A stretch of DNA of 14,437 bases from Candidatus Desulfofervidaceae bacterium (GTDB taxonomy: Bacteria; Desulfobacterota; Desulfofervidia; Desulfofervidales; Desulfofervidaceae), in NCBI GenBank assembly GCA_021160485.1, contig JAGHCL010000041.1:1-14437 (forward strand), read 5' to 3'. A model generated the notes under the pieces. It had not been told where the DNA came from. It was given only the letters and a program-made list of their open reading frames with translations, and did not search any database. Numbering within the stretch: position 1 is the first letter of the stretch; the number at the start of each line of letters is the position of its first letter. Positions 7,563-14,260 of the stretch are shown piece by piece. The translations under genes and the position numbers were made by a program.

Positions 7563-8987
7563 ATGTCGGCCGAAGGAGAAGAAAAACTTTGGGAAACGAA
7601 GAAATATGACGAAGTAAGGATCTATAAAGATGAGGAAATTTGGAATTATACAGATGAAGAGCTCGCAAATTATAAATGTAAACATGATACTCCTTTATTA
7701 GACCAGTTAGAAGAAGGTCCGTGGCCTAGTTTTGTTAGTGATATCAAACAAGAGGCTCTACATAGACACAAACTTCCAGAAGACAAACTGTTAATTCCTG
7801 CTGATGTCTGTGATGACTTATTAGGCCAAGTAGAACTTTCTTATGTAGAAAAAGAAACTCACTGGAAACATGGCGGTATTGTTGGTGTCTTTGGATACGG
7901 GGGTGGTGTTATTGGCAGATACTCTGACCAGCAGGAAAAATTCCCTGGTGTTGCCCATTTCCATACTCTCCGTGTTAACCAACCAGCCAGTAAGTTTTAT
8001 AAAACAGATTACTTAAGAGCACTGTGTGATATTTGGGAATATAGAGGCAGCGGGTTGACCAACATGCACGGATCTACTGGTGATACCGTACTCTTAGGAA
8101 CTTTTACTGAACAGTTAGAACCTGTTTTCTTTGATTTGACCCATGATTTGGGTGTTGATTTAGGTGGTTCTGGGTCTAACTTACGTACTCCTTCCTGCTG
8201 TGTAGGTAAGGCAAGATGTGAGTTTGCCTGTTATGATACCCAGGACATTTGCTATGAATTGACCATGCATTATCAGGATGAGCTTCACCGTCCTGCTTTC
8301 CCTTACAAATTTAAATTCAAATTTGATGGATGCCCTAATTGCTGTGTAGCCTCTATTGCCCGTTCTGATATGTCTTATATTGGAACTTGGAAGGATGACA
8401 TTCGTATTGACCAAGAGGCCGTGCGTGCCTATGTAGCTGGAGAACTTAAGCCTAATGCCGGTGCTTTTGGTGGAAGAGATTGGGGTAAATTTGATATTCA
8501 AAAGGAAGTAATTGACCTTTGTCCTGCTGGCTGTATGGAATGGGATGGAAAGGAGTTAAAGGTTAACAACAAGGAATGTGTGCGTTGCATGCACTGCATA
8601 AACGTAATGCCTAGGGCACTGAGGATCGGAACAGATACGGGATGTAGTATCTTGTTTGGTGCTAAAGCACCTATTTTAGAAGGTGCCCAAATGTCTATGT
8701 TAACCATTCCTTTTATAAGGGTAGAAAAACCATATGATGCTATTAAAGATATAGTGGACAAAGTTTGGGATTGGTGGATGGAGGAAGGGAAAAACCGTGA
8801 GCGTGTGGGTGAACTAATCCAAAGAAAAGGTGTTCAGGAGTTCGTTACTAAGGTGCTAGGTATTCCTGCTATCCCGCAGATGGCAAAAGAGCCTAGGTCT
8901 AATCCTTATGTCTTCTGGAGTGAAGACGAAGTGCCCGGTGGATGGCAGAGAGATATTAACGAATTTAGGAAGAGACATCCTAGATAA
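7563..8987 (+). CDS. dsrA: Dissimilatory sulfite reductase alpha subunit
   Basis: DsrA pairs with DsrB in the cytoplasmic alpha2beta2 enzyme that reduces sulfite using siroheme-[4Fe-4S] centres. The 474-residue protein has siroheme/cluster cysteines C213 and C219 (CX5C) and C257 and C261 (CX3C). A ferredoxin domain follows with C320, C324, C339, C342 and C345, in the characteristic [16 protein letters not shown] block. The conserved start of the family, [20 protein letters not shown], is found only at residue 43. The roughly 40 residues before it are a charged Glu/Lys/Tyr-rich extension. The extension appears genuine, because ATG 7563 has GGAGGT at 7551-7556 and there is no in-frame start near residue 40. 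From memory, Desulfovibrio DsrA is about 437 residues. dsrB starts 19 bp after the stop. Confidence 0.98.
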   Translation: MSAEGEEKLWETKKYDEVRIYKDEEIWNYTDEELANYKCKHDTPLLDQLEEGPWPSFVSDIKQEALHRHKLPEDKLLIPADVCDDLLGQVELSYVEKETHWKHGGIVGVFGYGGGVIGRYSDQQEKFPGVAHFHTLRVNQPASKFYKTDYLRALCDIWEYRGSGLTNMHGSTGDTVLLGTFTEQLEPVFFDLTHDLGVDLGGSGSNLRTPSCCVGKARCEFACYDTQDICYELTMHYQDELHRPAFPYKFKFKFDGCPNCCVASIARSDMSYIGTWKDDIRIDQEAVRAYVAGELKPNAGAFGGRDWGKFDIQKEVIDLCPAGCMEWDGKELKVNNKECVRCMHCINVMPRALRIGTDTGCSILFGAKAPILEGAQMSMLTIPFIRVEKPYDAIKDIVDKVWDWWMEEGKNRERVGELIQRKGVQEFVTKVLGIPAIPQMAKEPRSNPYVFWSEDEVPGGWQRDINEFRKRHPR

Positions 8988-9006
8988 AAAAACAGGAGGT
9001 GTTATT

Positions 9007-10185
9007 ATGTCGCTTGGCAAACTAGGTTATTACAATCCCGAGAAACCATTAGAAAATAGGATTACGGATATAGGACCACCACATTATGAGCAGTTCTTTC
9101 CGCCTGTTATCAAGAGAAATTATGGTAAGTGGCTTTATCATGAGATTTTGGAACCTGGTGTATTGGTTCATGTATCAGAGACTGGCGAAAAGGCCTATAC
9201 GGTGAGAGTGGGTGGTGCCAGGTTGATGAGTGTCCAGCATATTCGTGAAATCTGTGATATTGCCGACAAATATTGCGATGGTTATGTGAGATGGACGACT
9301 AGAAACTGCGTTGAATTTATTACTGATAGTGAAGAAAAAGCAAAGGCCTTAAAAGCTGATTTAGACAGCAGGAAATTTCCTAAAGGAAGTTATAAATTCC
9401 CTGTAGGTGGAACGGGCTGTTCAATTACAAACATTGTGCACACCCAGGGTTGGATTCACTGCCATACGCCTGCTACAGATGCTTCCGGTATTGTAAAGTC
9501 TGTTCATGATGAGTTATTTGATTATTTCAAAAACATGACCCTGCCAGCGAAGCTGCGGATTTCTCTTGCCTGCTGCTTAAATATGTGTGGTGCGGTTCAC
9601 TGCTCTGATATTGCTATCTTGGGTGTTCACCGTAAACCACCGATGATTGATGATGAAGTCTTAGCAAAGATCTGTGAAATTCCTTTGGTTGTTGCGGCCT
9701 GTCCATTAGGAGCGATTCGTCCGGCCAAGACAGAAGATGGCAGAAAGACCGTAAGAGTAAATCAAGAGCGGTGTATGTTCTGTGGTAACTGTTACACCAT
9801 GTGCGCGGCTATGCCTTTGGCTGACTCCGAAGGTGATGGTGTTGCCATTTTAGCTGGCGGGAAGATTTCTAATAGAAAGAGTGCTCCTAAATTCTCCAAA
9901 GTGATTATTCCTTACATACCCAATGAACCACCACGCTGGCCAAAGGTGTGTGAAACTATTAGGCATATCGTGGAAGTGTATGCTAAAGACGCAAGGAAAT
10001 ATGAGCGCTTAGGTGAATGGGCTGAGCGGATTGGTTGGGAAAAATTCTTTGAGAAGATTGGTATCCCATTTACCGAAAAGAGCTTGGATGATTATCGTCT
10101 TGCTTATGATACCTACCGCACAACTACTCATTTTAAGTATACCGAACATGTGTGGGAAGTTGCCAAGGCCGTAGGTGGAGTATAG
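9007..10185 (+). CDS. dsrB: Dissimilatory sulfite reductase beta subunit
   Basis: This is the partner of DsrA; in characterised enzymes the catalytically active siroheme is bound at the DsrB site. The 392-residue protein has C152 (in HCHTPATD), C189, C190 and C194 (in ACCLNMCG), each offset by one from the cluster-ligating residues I recall for Desulfovibrio vulgaris DsrB. The inserted ferredoxin domain has C232, C256, C259, C262 and C266. I chose ATG 9007 because AGGAGGT (8994-9000) lies 6 nt upstream and it yields the usual short N-terminus. The frame is open upstream to 8908, but that would overlap dsrA by 80 bp without a suitable ribosome site. dsrD follows after a 68-bp gap containing a hairpin. 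Confidence 0.98.
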   Translation: MSLGKLGYYNPEKPLENRITDIGPPHYEQFFPPVIKRNYGKWLYHEILEPGVLVHVSETGEKAYTVRVGGARLMSVQHIREICDIADKYCDGYVRWTTRNCVEFITDSEEKAKALKADLDSRKFPKGSYKFPVGGTGCSITNIVHTQGWIHCHTPATDASGIVKSVHDELFDYFKNMTLPAKLRISLACCLNMCGAVHCSDIAILGVHRKPPMIDDEVLAKICEIPLVVAACPLGAIRPAKTEDGRKTVRVNQERCMFCGNCYTMCAAMPLADSEGDGVAILAGGKISNRKSAPKFSKVIIPYIPNEPPRWPKVCETIRHIVEVYAKDARKYERLGEWAERIGWEKFFEKIGIPFTEKSLDDYRLAYDTYRTTTHFKYTEHVWEVAKAVGGV

Positions 10186-10198
10186 AGGTTTTAATATC

Positions 10199-10228
10199 TG
10201 TGCCCCTTTTCTGCAGAGAAGGGGCACA
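10199..10228 (+). promoter_or_regulatory. Hairpin without U-tract between dsrB and dsrD
   Basis: A 13-pair stem (10199-10211 with 10216-10228, one G-U pair, loop TGCA) lies in the dsrB-dsrD gap. It is followed by AAATTTAAATTG rather than a T-run, so it is a poor intrinsic terminator. It could stabilise the upstream dsrAB message, act as a processing site, or partly lower dsrD expression. Which one cannot be told from sequence. Confidence 0.7.
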
Positions 10229-10253
10229 AAATTTAAATTGAAGGGGTGAGAAT

Positions 10254-10514
10254 ATGGCATCATTGGATGAAATAAAGAAAGTGATTGTGGATTTTGCCAC
10301 AAATACTAAGAAGTCAAAGTTTTACTTCAAGGATATGGAAAAGGCGGTGCAAAAGGTTATTCCTGATGCCAAATCAAGAGAAATTAAGAAGGCAGCTACA
10401 GCCCTTATAAATGAGGGCACATTGGTTTATTTCTCCACTGGAAGCAGCACTATGTATGGCTTAAAAGGAAGAGGTATCTCCCTTGAAACCGAAGAGACAG
10501 GAAAGGCTGATTAG
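10254..10514 (+). CDS. dsrD: DsrD, winged-helix protein linked to sulfite reductase
   Basis: DsrD is a small winged-helix protein found with dsrAB in sulfate reducers and reported to be an activator of DsrAB rather than a DNA-binding regulator. The 86-residue product has the helical part at about 1-52 and the wing at about 53-72, containing the family signature VYFSTGSSTMYGLKG. From memory, the D. vulgaris protein has EYWSSGSTTMYGLKG here, so the aromatic W is F in this copy. It is about eight residues longer than that 78-residue protein, mostly in an acidic C-terminal tail. The ribosome site AAGGGGTGAG (10241-10250) precedes the ATG. A terminator follows, making dsrD the end of the operon. 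Its presence is a strong marker of the reductive direction of this Dsr system. Confidence 0.95.
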   Translation: MASLDEIKKVIVDFATNTKKSKFYFKDMEKAVQKVIPDAKSREIKKAATALINEGTLVYFSTGSSTMYGLKGRGISLETEETGKAD

Positions 10515-10519
10515 TTTTT

Positions 10520-10554
10520 AAAGAGGGGCATTAAAGAAAAGCCCCTCTTTTTTT
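10520..10554 (+). terminator. Intrinsic terminator of dsrABD
   Basis: A 10-bp stem (10520-10529 with 10541-10550, core GAGGGGC/GCCCCTC, 11-nt A-rich loop) runs into a run of seven T residues (10548-10554). It begins 5 nt after the dsrD stop. Confidence 0.9.
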
Positions 10555-10617
10555 ATTGTCCTTTCAAGTCGCATTTCTTTTTTTTCTTATCAGCTTTCAA
10601 ATTTTATAATTAATCTC

Positions 10618-10645
10618 TTGACTTTTCCCTTCATATGTTTAAAAT
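10618..10645 (+). promoter_or_regulatory. Candidate promoter of the TPR/YkgJ pair
   Basis: TTGACT (10618-10623) and TAAAAT (10640-10645) are separated by 16 bp, each with five of six consensus matches. The predicted start is near 10652, about 27 nt before the gene. This lies in a 164-bp gap after the dsr terminator that otherwise holds only T-rich sequence (10560-10610). Confidence 0.6.
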
Positions 10646-10678
10646 TGCTGCAAATTTATAAGTTAAGGAGATCTGGCA

Positions 10679-11314
10679 GTGAATCAAAAAGCACCAAAGG
10701 ATATTGAACGTTTTATTTATGAACAAAGGCTACTTTTGGCCCAAAATTCTGAATGTGCCACTGCTCACTATAACCTGGGCATAGCCCTCTTACAACAGGG
10801 TAAGTTAGACGAGGCTTTGGATGCCTTTGAAGAGGCTATAGAGACTGGTGGACGCATGTTTGAGGCCTTTGTCAATATTGGTTATATCTATTTCAAAAAA
10901 GGAGACTTAGAGAAGGTAGTTTTGGCCAATAAGCGGGCTGTGGAAATAGAACCTAGATATGCTCGGGGCTATGCCAATATGGGATTTGCCTATTTACAGT
11001 TAGGGAAAACAGATGAAGCGATAGAAGCCCTAGAGAAGGCCATTGAACTTAATCCAAAGATTATTCAGGCCTACACTAATTTGGCTAATGCTTATTTACA
11101 GAAAGGAGAGGTAGATAAAAGTATTGAAACGAATAAAAAACTATTAGAGATAGCTCCTGACTTTGCACTAGGACATAATAATCTTGCTTATGCTTATTAT
11201 GTGAAGGGTGAGTATGATAAGGCTATTGCCCATTGTGATCGGGCTATAGAACTTGGGTTTGAAGTACATCCCGATTTTCTCAAAGAATTAGAGCCTCACC
11301 GTCAAAAAGGATAG
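10679..11314 (+). CDS. Tetratricopeptide repeat protein
   Basis: This is a protein-interaction scaffold of unknown partner. The 211-residue protein is almost entirely TPR units of 34 residues, about five of them, at roughly 28-61, 62-95, 96-129, 130-163 and 164-197. Typical positions are seen, for example AYTNLANAYLQKGEVDKSIE. There is no signal peptide or membrane segment, so it is probably cytoplasmic. It starts at GTG 10679 with AAGGAG (10665-10670) 8 nt upstream; no ATG is better placed. The stop is 4 bp before the next gene, so the two are very likely cotranscribed and coupled. Being next to the dsr operon suggests, but does not show, a role in assembly or regulation of sulfur enzymes. 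Confidence 0.9.
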   Translation: MNQKAPKDIERFIYEQRLLLAQNSECATAHYNLGIALLQQGKLDEALDAFEEAIETGGRMFEAFVNIGYIYFKKGDLEKVVLANKRAVEIEPRYARGYANMGFAYLQLGKTDEAIEALEKAIELNPKIIQAYTNLANAYLQKGEVDKSIETNKKLLEIAPDFALGHNNLAYAYYVKGEYDKAIAHCDRAIELGFEVHPDFLKELEPHRQKG

Positions 11315-11318
11315 CGCT

Positions 11319-11951
11319 ATGGATTTATTTGATTTTTTCGGAGAATACGAAAACTGGGCTCAGAAGGCAGATATACTATTTAAAAAAATTGCTCATGATT
11401 TCCCTGAATGTGTCCGCTGCCGGGTTCATTGTTGTGACTGTTGCTATGCTCCTTTTGGTGTTTTTATTATAGAAGGCGCCTATCTTAATTATCATTTTAA
11501 TCGTCTTGATACCAGACGGAAGAAAGAGATTTTGAGAAGAATAGAAAAGACAGAGGCAGACTTATTGGCTGCTAGAGACCGCTTGCATGTCTTTGATGAT
11601 AACCCCAAAATGAAGGTGTTTGGTTTGGGTAAACAAAGAGTTAGATGTCCCTTTTTGAATGACCGGGACGAGTGCGATCTTTATGATAAGCGCCCTATTA
11701 TTTGCCGTATCTATGGAGTGCCTTTTTCTATCAAGGATGAGGCTCATGTATGTGGTCTCTCTAATTTTAAGAAAGGGGTGACTTACCCCGTGGTGAAGTT
11801 GGATATAATTTACGATGAACTTCGCCGCCTTTCTGAAGACTTGCTTATTTGGGCCAGGTCTCCTCACCCGGAGCGGTCGCTACTTATGTTGCCGATAGCC
11901 AGGGCCATAAGATTACCTTTGGATGACCTTATAAAGGGTATGCTTGAATAA
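11319..11951 (+). CDS. YkgJ-family cysteine-cluster protein
   Basis: This is a 210-residue protein of the YkgJ/UPF0153 cysteine-cluster family, presumed metal- or iron-sulfur-binding; the biochemical role is not established. The N-terminal cluster is C31, C34, C38, C39, C41 and C42. The second block runs CPFL (C110), C119, then YDKRPIICRIYG with C129, and C145. This is the CPFL...C..Y..RP..CR.Y signature. The region between (about 62-100) is predicted helical and charged. It sits 4 bp after the TPR gene, with AAAGGA just upstream of the ATG inside that gene's end. Its last 23 bp overlap the end of the convergent gene on the other strand, with no terminator between them. An Fe-S or metal handling role near Fe-S-rich Apr, Qmo and Dsr enzymes is only an inference. 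Confidence 0.85.
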   Translation: MDLFDFFGEYENWAQKADILFKKIAHDFPECVRCRVHCCDCCYAPFGVFIIEGAYLNYHFNRLDTRRKKEILRRIEKTEADLLAARDRLHVFDDNPKMKVFGLGKQRVRCPFLNDRDECDLYDKRPIICRIYGVPFSIKDEAHVCGLSNFKKGVTYPVVKLDIIYDELRRLSEDLLIWARSPHPERSLLMLPIARAIRLPLDDLIKGMLE

Positions 11952-13050
11952 AGTTATATAGGGCGGCAATGTGGTTATTCAGGCGTTGGACAATGAGAGA
12001 GTATCCTTCTTTTCCTTGATATAGAGTAAGTAAGCGCTCAAATAGAAGTGTAAGTTCTTTAAGAGTGAAAGATCTTAAAAGTTGCACGAATTCCGTCCAT
12101 GAAAGCTGACACACAGTTTTAAGTTCTTTTTCTTTTTTTATTAATGCTTCCACAAAACCTGAAAGGGCTGCTTTTAGACAGAAGTCGTCTATCCAGCCGA
12201 TTTTTCCCACACCATCAAACTTGTCCAGTCGGATTCTTATAGTAAGATTGAGAAAGAAATAGAGAAGGGCGAAAATGGGGTTGATGTCTCTGTGATCAAC
12301 AAAATTAATAATGGTATCGTATCCTCTAACGGTAGTTAACTTAACATCTGTTTTGTTACCTTCTATCCAAGCAATAAAATCACCTCCAGCATGATGCCAG
12401 GGGAAAATTTGGTTATAGGTGTCAAGCTTGTAATAAAGAGTGAGAATGTAGGCAACTTGTTTATATATGGCAAAGGCCTGCGCCGGGGTGAGATAGCAGT
12501 ATCCCTTTTTGAAATCCCAGAGAATAATCTGAGGATGCTGGTTTTTATCTAGAGATAAATGAAATTCATGGTAACCATTAAACCACTCTACTAGGGTAAG
12601 AAACATGCCATTTATTGTCCTACTTTCATATACCTGTGGTAAATAGTTAAAGCTAAATTCATTATTTAATTGTTGCAGCAGTTGAAATTCTCTTTTTAGC
12701 CATATCGTTTTACTTTTATCTGTAGCTACATTTACACCAAGGGTAAATTTTCCCTTAGTAGTAATGATTTCCAGGCTGGCTGGATGATAAAAGGCACCGT
12801 GTTTTTCGGACCGGATGACAATCTTTTTAATATCAGTTAATTCTAAGGATTGCTGATATCTTTGGTTAATGGCCTTGAGAAGAGGAAGATAGTCTTCTTG
12901 AGCAATAAATTTGTCAATAACCTGAAAATAGGTTGCGTAGGTGGTTTTAGTCTTATCGCCTTCCAGAGGCAGATGGGCATTGGTATCGTCCACAGGGATA
13001 TCTCCCTGAGGTGAAGCCACACAATAGATTATTTCTGGTTTACTATGCAT
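11929..13050 (-). CDS. Unrecognised protein with weak kinase-like hints
   Basis: The product is 373 residues and I cannot name a family with confidence. It lacks a signal peptide or clear membrane helix, although 258-275 is hydrophobic. Residues about 92-155 resemble the beta-rich N-lobe of aminoglycoside-phosphotransferase-like kinases: a strand pair, a KREFQLL helix, then FLTLVEW. The segment WHHAGGDF (218-225), followed by KLTTVRGYDTI, recalls the catalytic and metal loops of that fold, but the standard HGD motif is altered. The C-terminal third is helical. I chose ATG 13050 over TTG 13089: the ATG overlaps the last 8 bp of the upstream gene, typical of coupling, although no strong ribosome site is seen. 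It is transcribed with the HEAT-repeat gene. Existence as a gene is well supported; the function is not. Confidence 0.75.
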   Translation of the reverse strand: MHSKPEIIYCVASPQGDIPVDDTNAHLPLEGDKTKTTYATYFQVIDKFIAQEDYLPLLKAINQRYQQSLELTDIKKIVIRSEKHGAFYHPASLEIITTKGKFTLGVNVATDKSKTIWLKREFQLLQQLNNEFSFNYLPQVYESRTINGMFLTLVEWFNGYHEFHLSLDKNQHPQIILWDFKKGYCYLTPAQAFAIYKQVAYILTLYYKLDTYNQIFPWHHAGGDFIAWIEGNKTDVKLTTVRGYDTIINFVDHRDINPIFALLYFFLNLTIRIRLDKFDGVGKIGWIDDFCLKAALSGFVEALIKKEKELKTVCQLSWTEFVQLLRSFTLKELTLLFERLLTLYQGKEGYSLIVQRLNNHIAALYNFIQAYPL

Positions 13051-14122
13051 TATCAATGGCTGCGATGGCCTCTTGCGCAAGCTGGGCAACAGTTTTTTCT
13101 TTTAATTCTCCTTCAGTAAAAATCCGAATAACACGCTGGTCATCCAGAAGGTCTTCCAATAAAGGCTTAGCCGGTTTTTCTTTAAATTTTCCCAGACACC
13201 AAGCAGCATGTCCCCTGATGGCAGGGTCTTTATCTGTAACTAATTTATAGAGAGCCGGCATGGCCTTTTTGACCAGCTCAGGTTTAACTTCGGCTAGACG
13301 TCCAATCCCCCATAATACTTCTTTACGTGCGGTTTCATCTAAAAAGAAAGAAACAAAAGGCGGAATAAAGTTTTTAAATAGTTCAGGCTTTTGAGTGATG
13401 ATTTCAGCCGTGGCTCCCAATGCTCCCCAACTTGAGGCAGCTGAATCCGAACGGGCATAAAGGAGGTTGTGCAAGAGTTTGGTAATAATATCAGGTCGGG
13501 TTTCGGCGAGAACAGCACTTACTGCTCCCAATGCCCGGATGGCCTGCCAGCGGAAGGCTTCATCTACAGCATAAAGCAAGCGCTGCAATGCAGGTATAAC
13601 CCGTGTGTCTTCCTGGGCCAGGGCAACAAGCTCTTCTAATCGTTTTTCCTTGACTAATGTTTCAACAAGGCGTTTGGAAAAACGGGGAGAGCGCTTGGAT
13701 ACTGCCACTTCCGGTATAGTTTTTTTTACTCTTACTTTAACGCCCTCAGCCGTAACTTCCTGGATATCATCATGTAAGCGGATAAAAAGAAGCTTCCCTT
13801 TTACCTTTCTGCCTTCATAGCCACCACCTGGTACTATTTTATGAGATACACCATCATAATGTTCAATAGTAGCTTCCAGATAATCATCCTCAGGTAGCAG
13901 TTGCCAGGCTAAATCCCAGTCTTCATTACAAGCAAATAAGAGGGCTTCAACAAAGGCAGCACCAAGGTGGTATCCTGTAGCATCGTATACATATACGGCT
14001 CCACAGTTTTTGCAGACACCAACTGGATATTCAAAATTGGTAGAGGGCAATTCCTTGGGAGGATCAATAAAGTCATCGCAAAATGGACATTTGGGCGGAT
14101 ATTCTTTGGGACCAAGCCGCAA
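13043..14122 (-). CDS. Zinc-ribbon and HEAT-repeat protein (DVU0298-like)
   Basis: The 359-residue protein starts with a zinc ribbon, CPFC (C12, C15) and CKNC (C37, C40). A mixed region follows (about 45-145), containing GGGYEGRKVKGK. Helical HEAT-type repeats then run from about 158 to 328, for example DKDPAIRGHAAWCLGKF at 297-313. I believe this resembles the sulfate-reducer family named after D. vulgaris DVU0298, but that is from memory and needs a search. The start is TTG 14122, supported by AGGAGG (14135-14130) at 7-nt spacing; no ATG or GTG fits. It is probably cytoplasmic and likely serves as a binding or sensing scaffold. It is first in a two-gene minus-strand operon and overlaps the next gene by 8 bp. 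Confidence 0.85.
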   Translation of the reverse strand: MRLGPKEYPPKCPFCDDFIDPPKELPSTNFEYPVGVCKNCGAVYVYDATGYHLGAAFVEALLFACNEDWDLAWQLLPEDDYLEATIEHYDGVSHKIVPGGGYEGRKVKGKLLFIRLHDDIQEVTAEGVKVRVKKTIPEVAVSKRSPRFSKRLVETLVKEKRLEELVALAQEDTRVIPALQRLLYAVDEAFRWQAIRALGAVSAVLAETRPDIITKLLHNLLYARSDSAASSWGALGATAEIITQKPELFKNFIPPFVSFFLDETARKEVLWGIGRLAEVKPELVKKAMPALYKLVTDKDPAIRGHAAWCLGKFKEKPAKPLLEDLLDDQRVIRIFTEGELKEKTVAQLAQEAIAAIDNA

Positions 14123-14152
14123 GTGAAAACCTCCTGTTTTTGCTTGCCGCTT

Positions 14153-14181
14153 GTTGTATCAGAGCGAAAGAAAGATGTCAA
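14153..14181 (-). promoter_or_regulatory. Candidate promoter of the HEAT/kinase-like pair
   Basis: Read on the minus strand, TTGACA (14181-14176) and TACAAC (14158-14153, four of six matches) are separated by 17 bp. The sequence before the -35 box is ATTTC, as in the apr and dsr promoters. Transcription would start near 14147, about 25 nt before the TTG start codon. Confidence 0.6.
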
Positions 14182-14260
14182 GAAATGGACATTTACAGAT
14201 ATTGACAAAATTTTCCTTTAAGATAAGACTTAAACAAAAATAAGGAGTCAACTATAAGCA

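Noticed and set aside
8908..9006. Longer dsrB starting at 8908
   Set aside because: It would overlap dsrA by 80 bp, has no fitting ribosome site, and adds residues unlike any DsrB. ATG 9007 has AGGAGGT at ideal spacing.
13051..13089. TTG 13089 as start of the 373-residue minus-strand gene
   Set aside because: It would overlap the HEAT gene by 47 bp with a rare start codon. ATG 13050 gives a short overlap typical of coupled genes.
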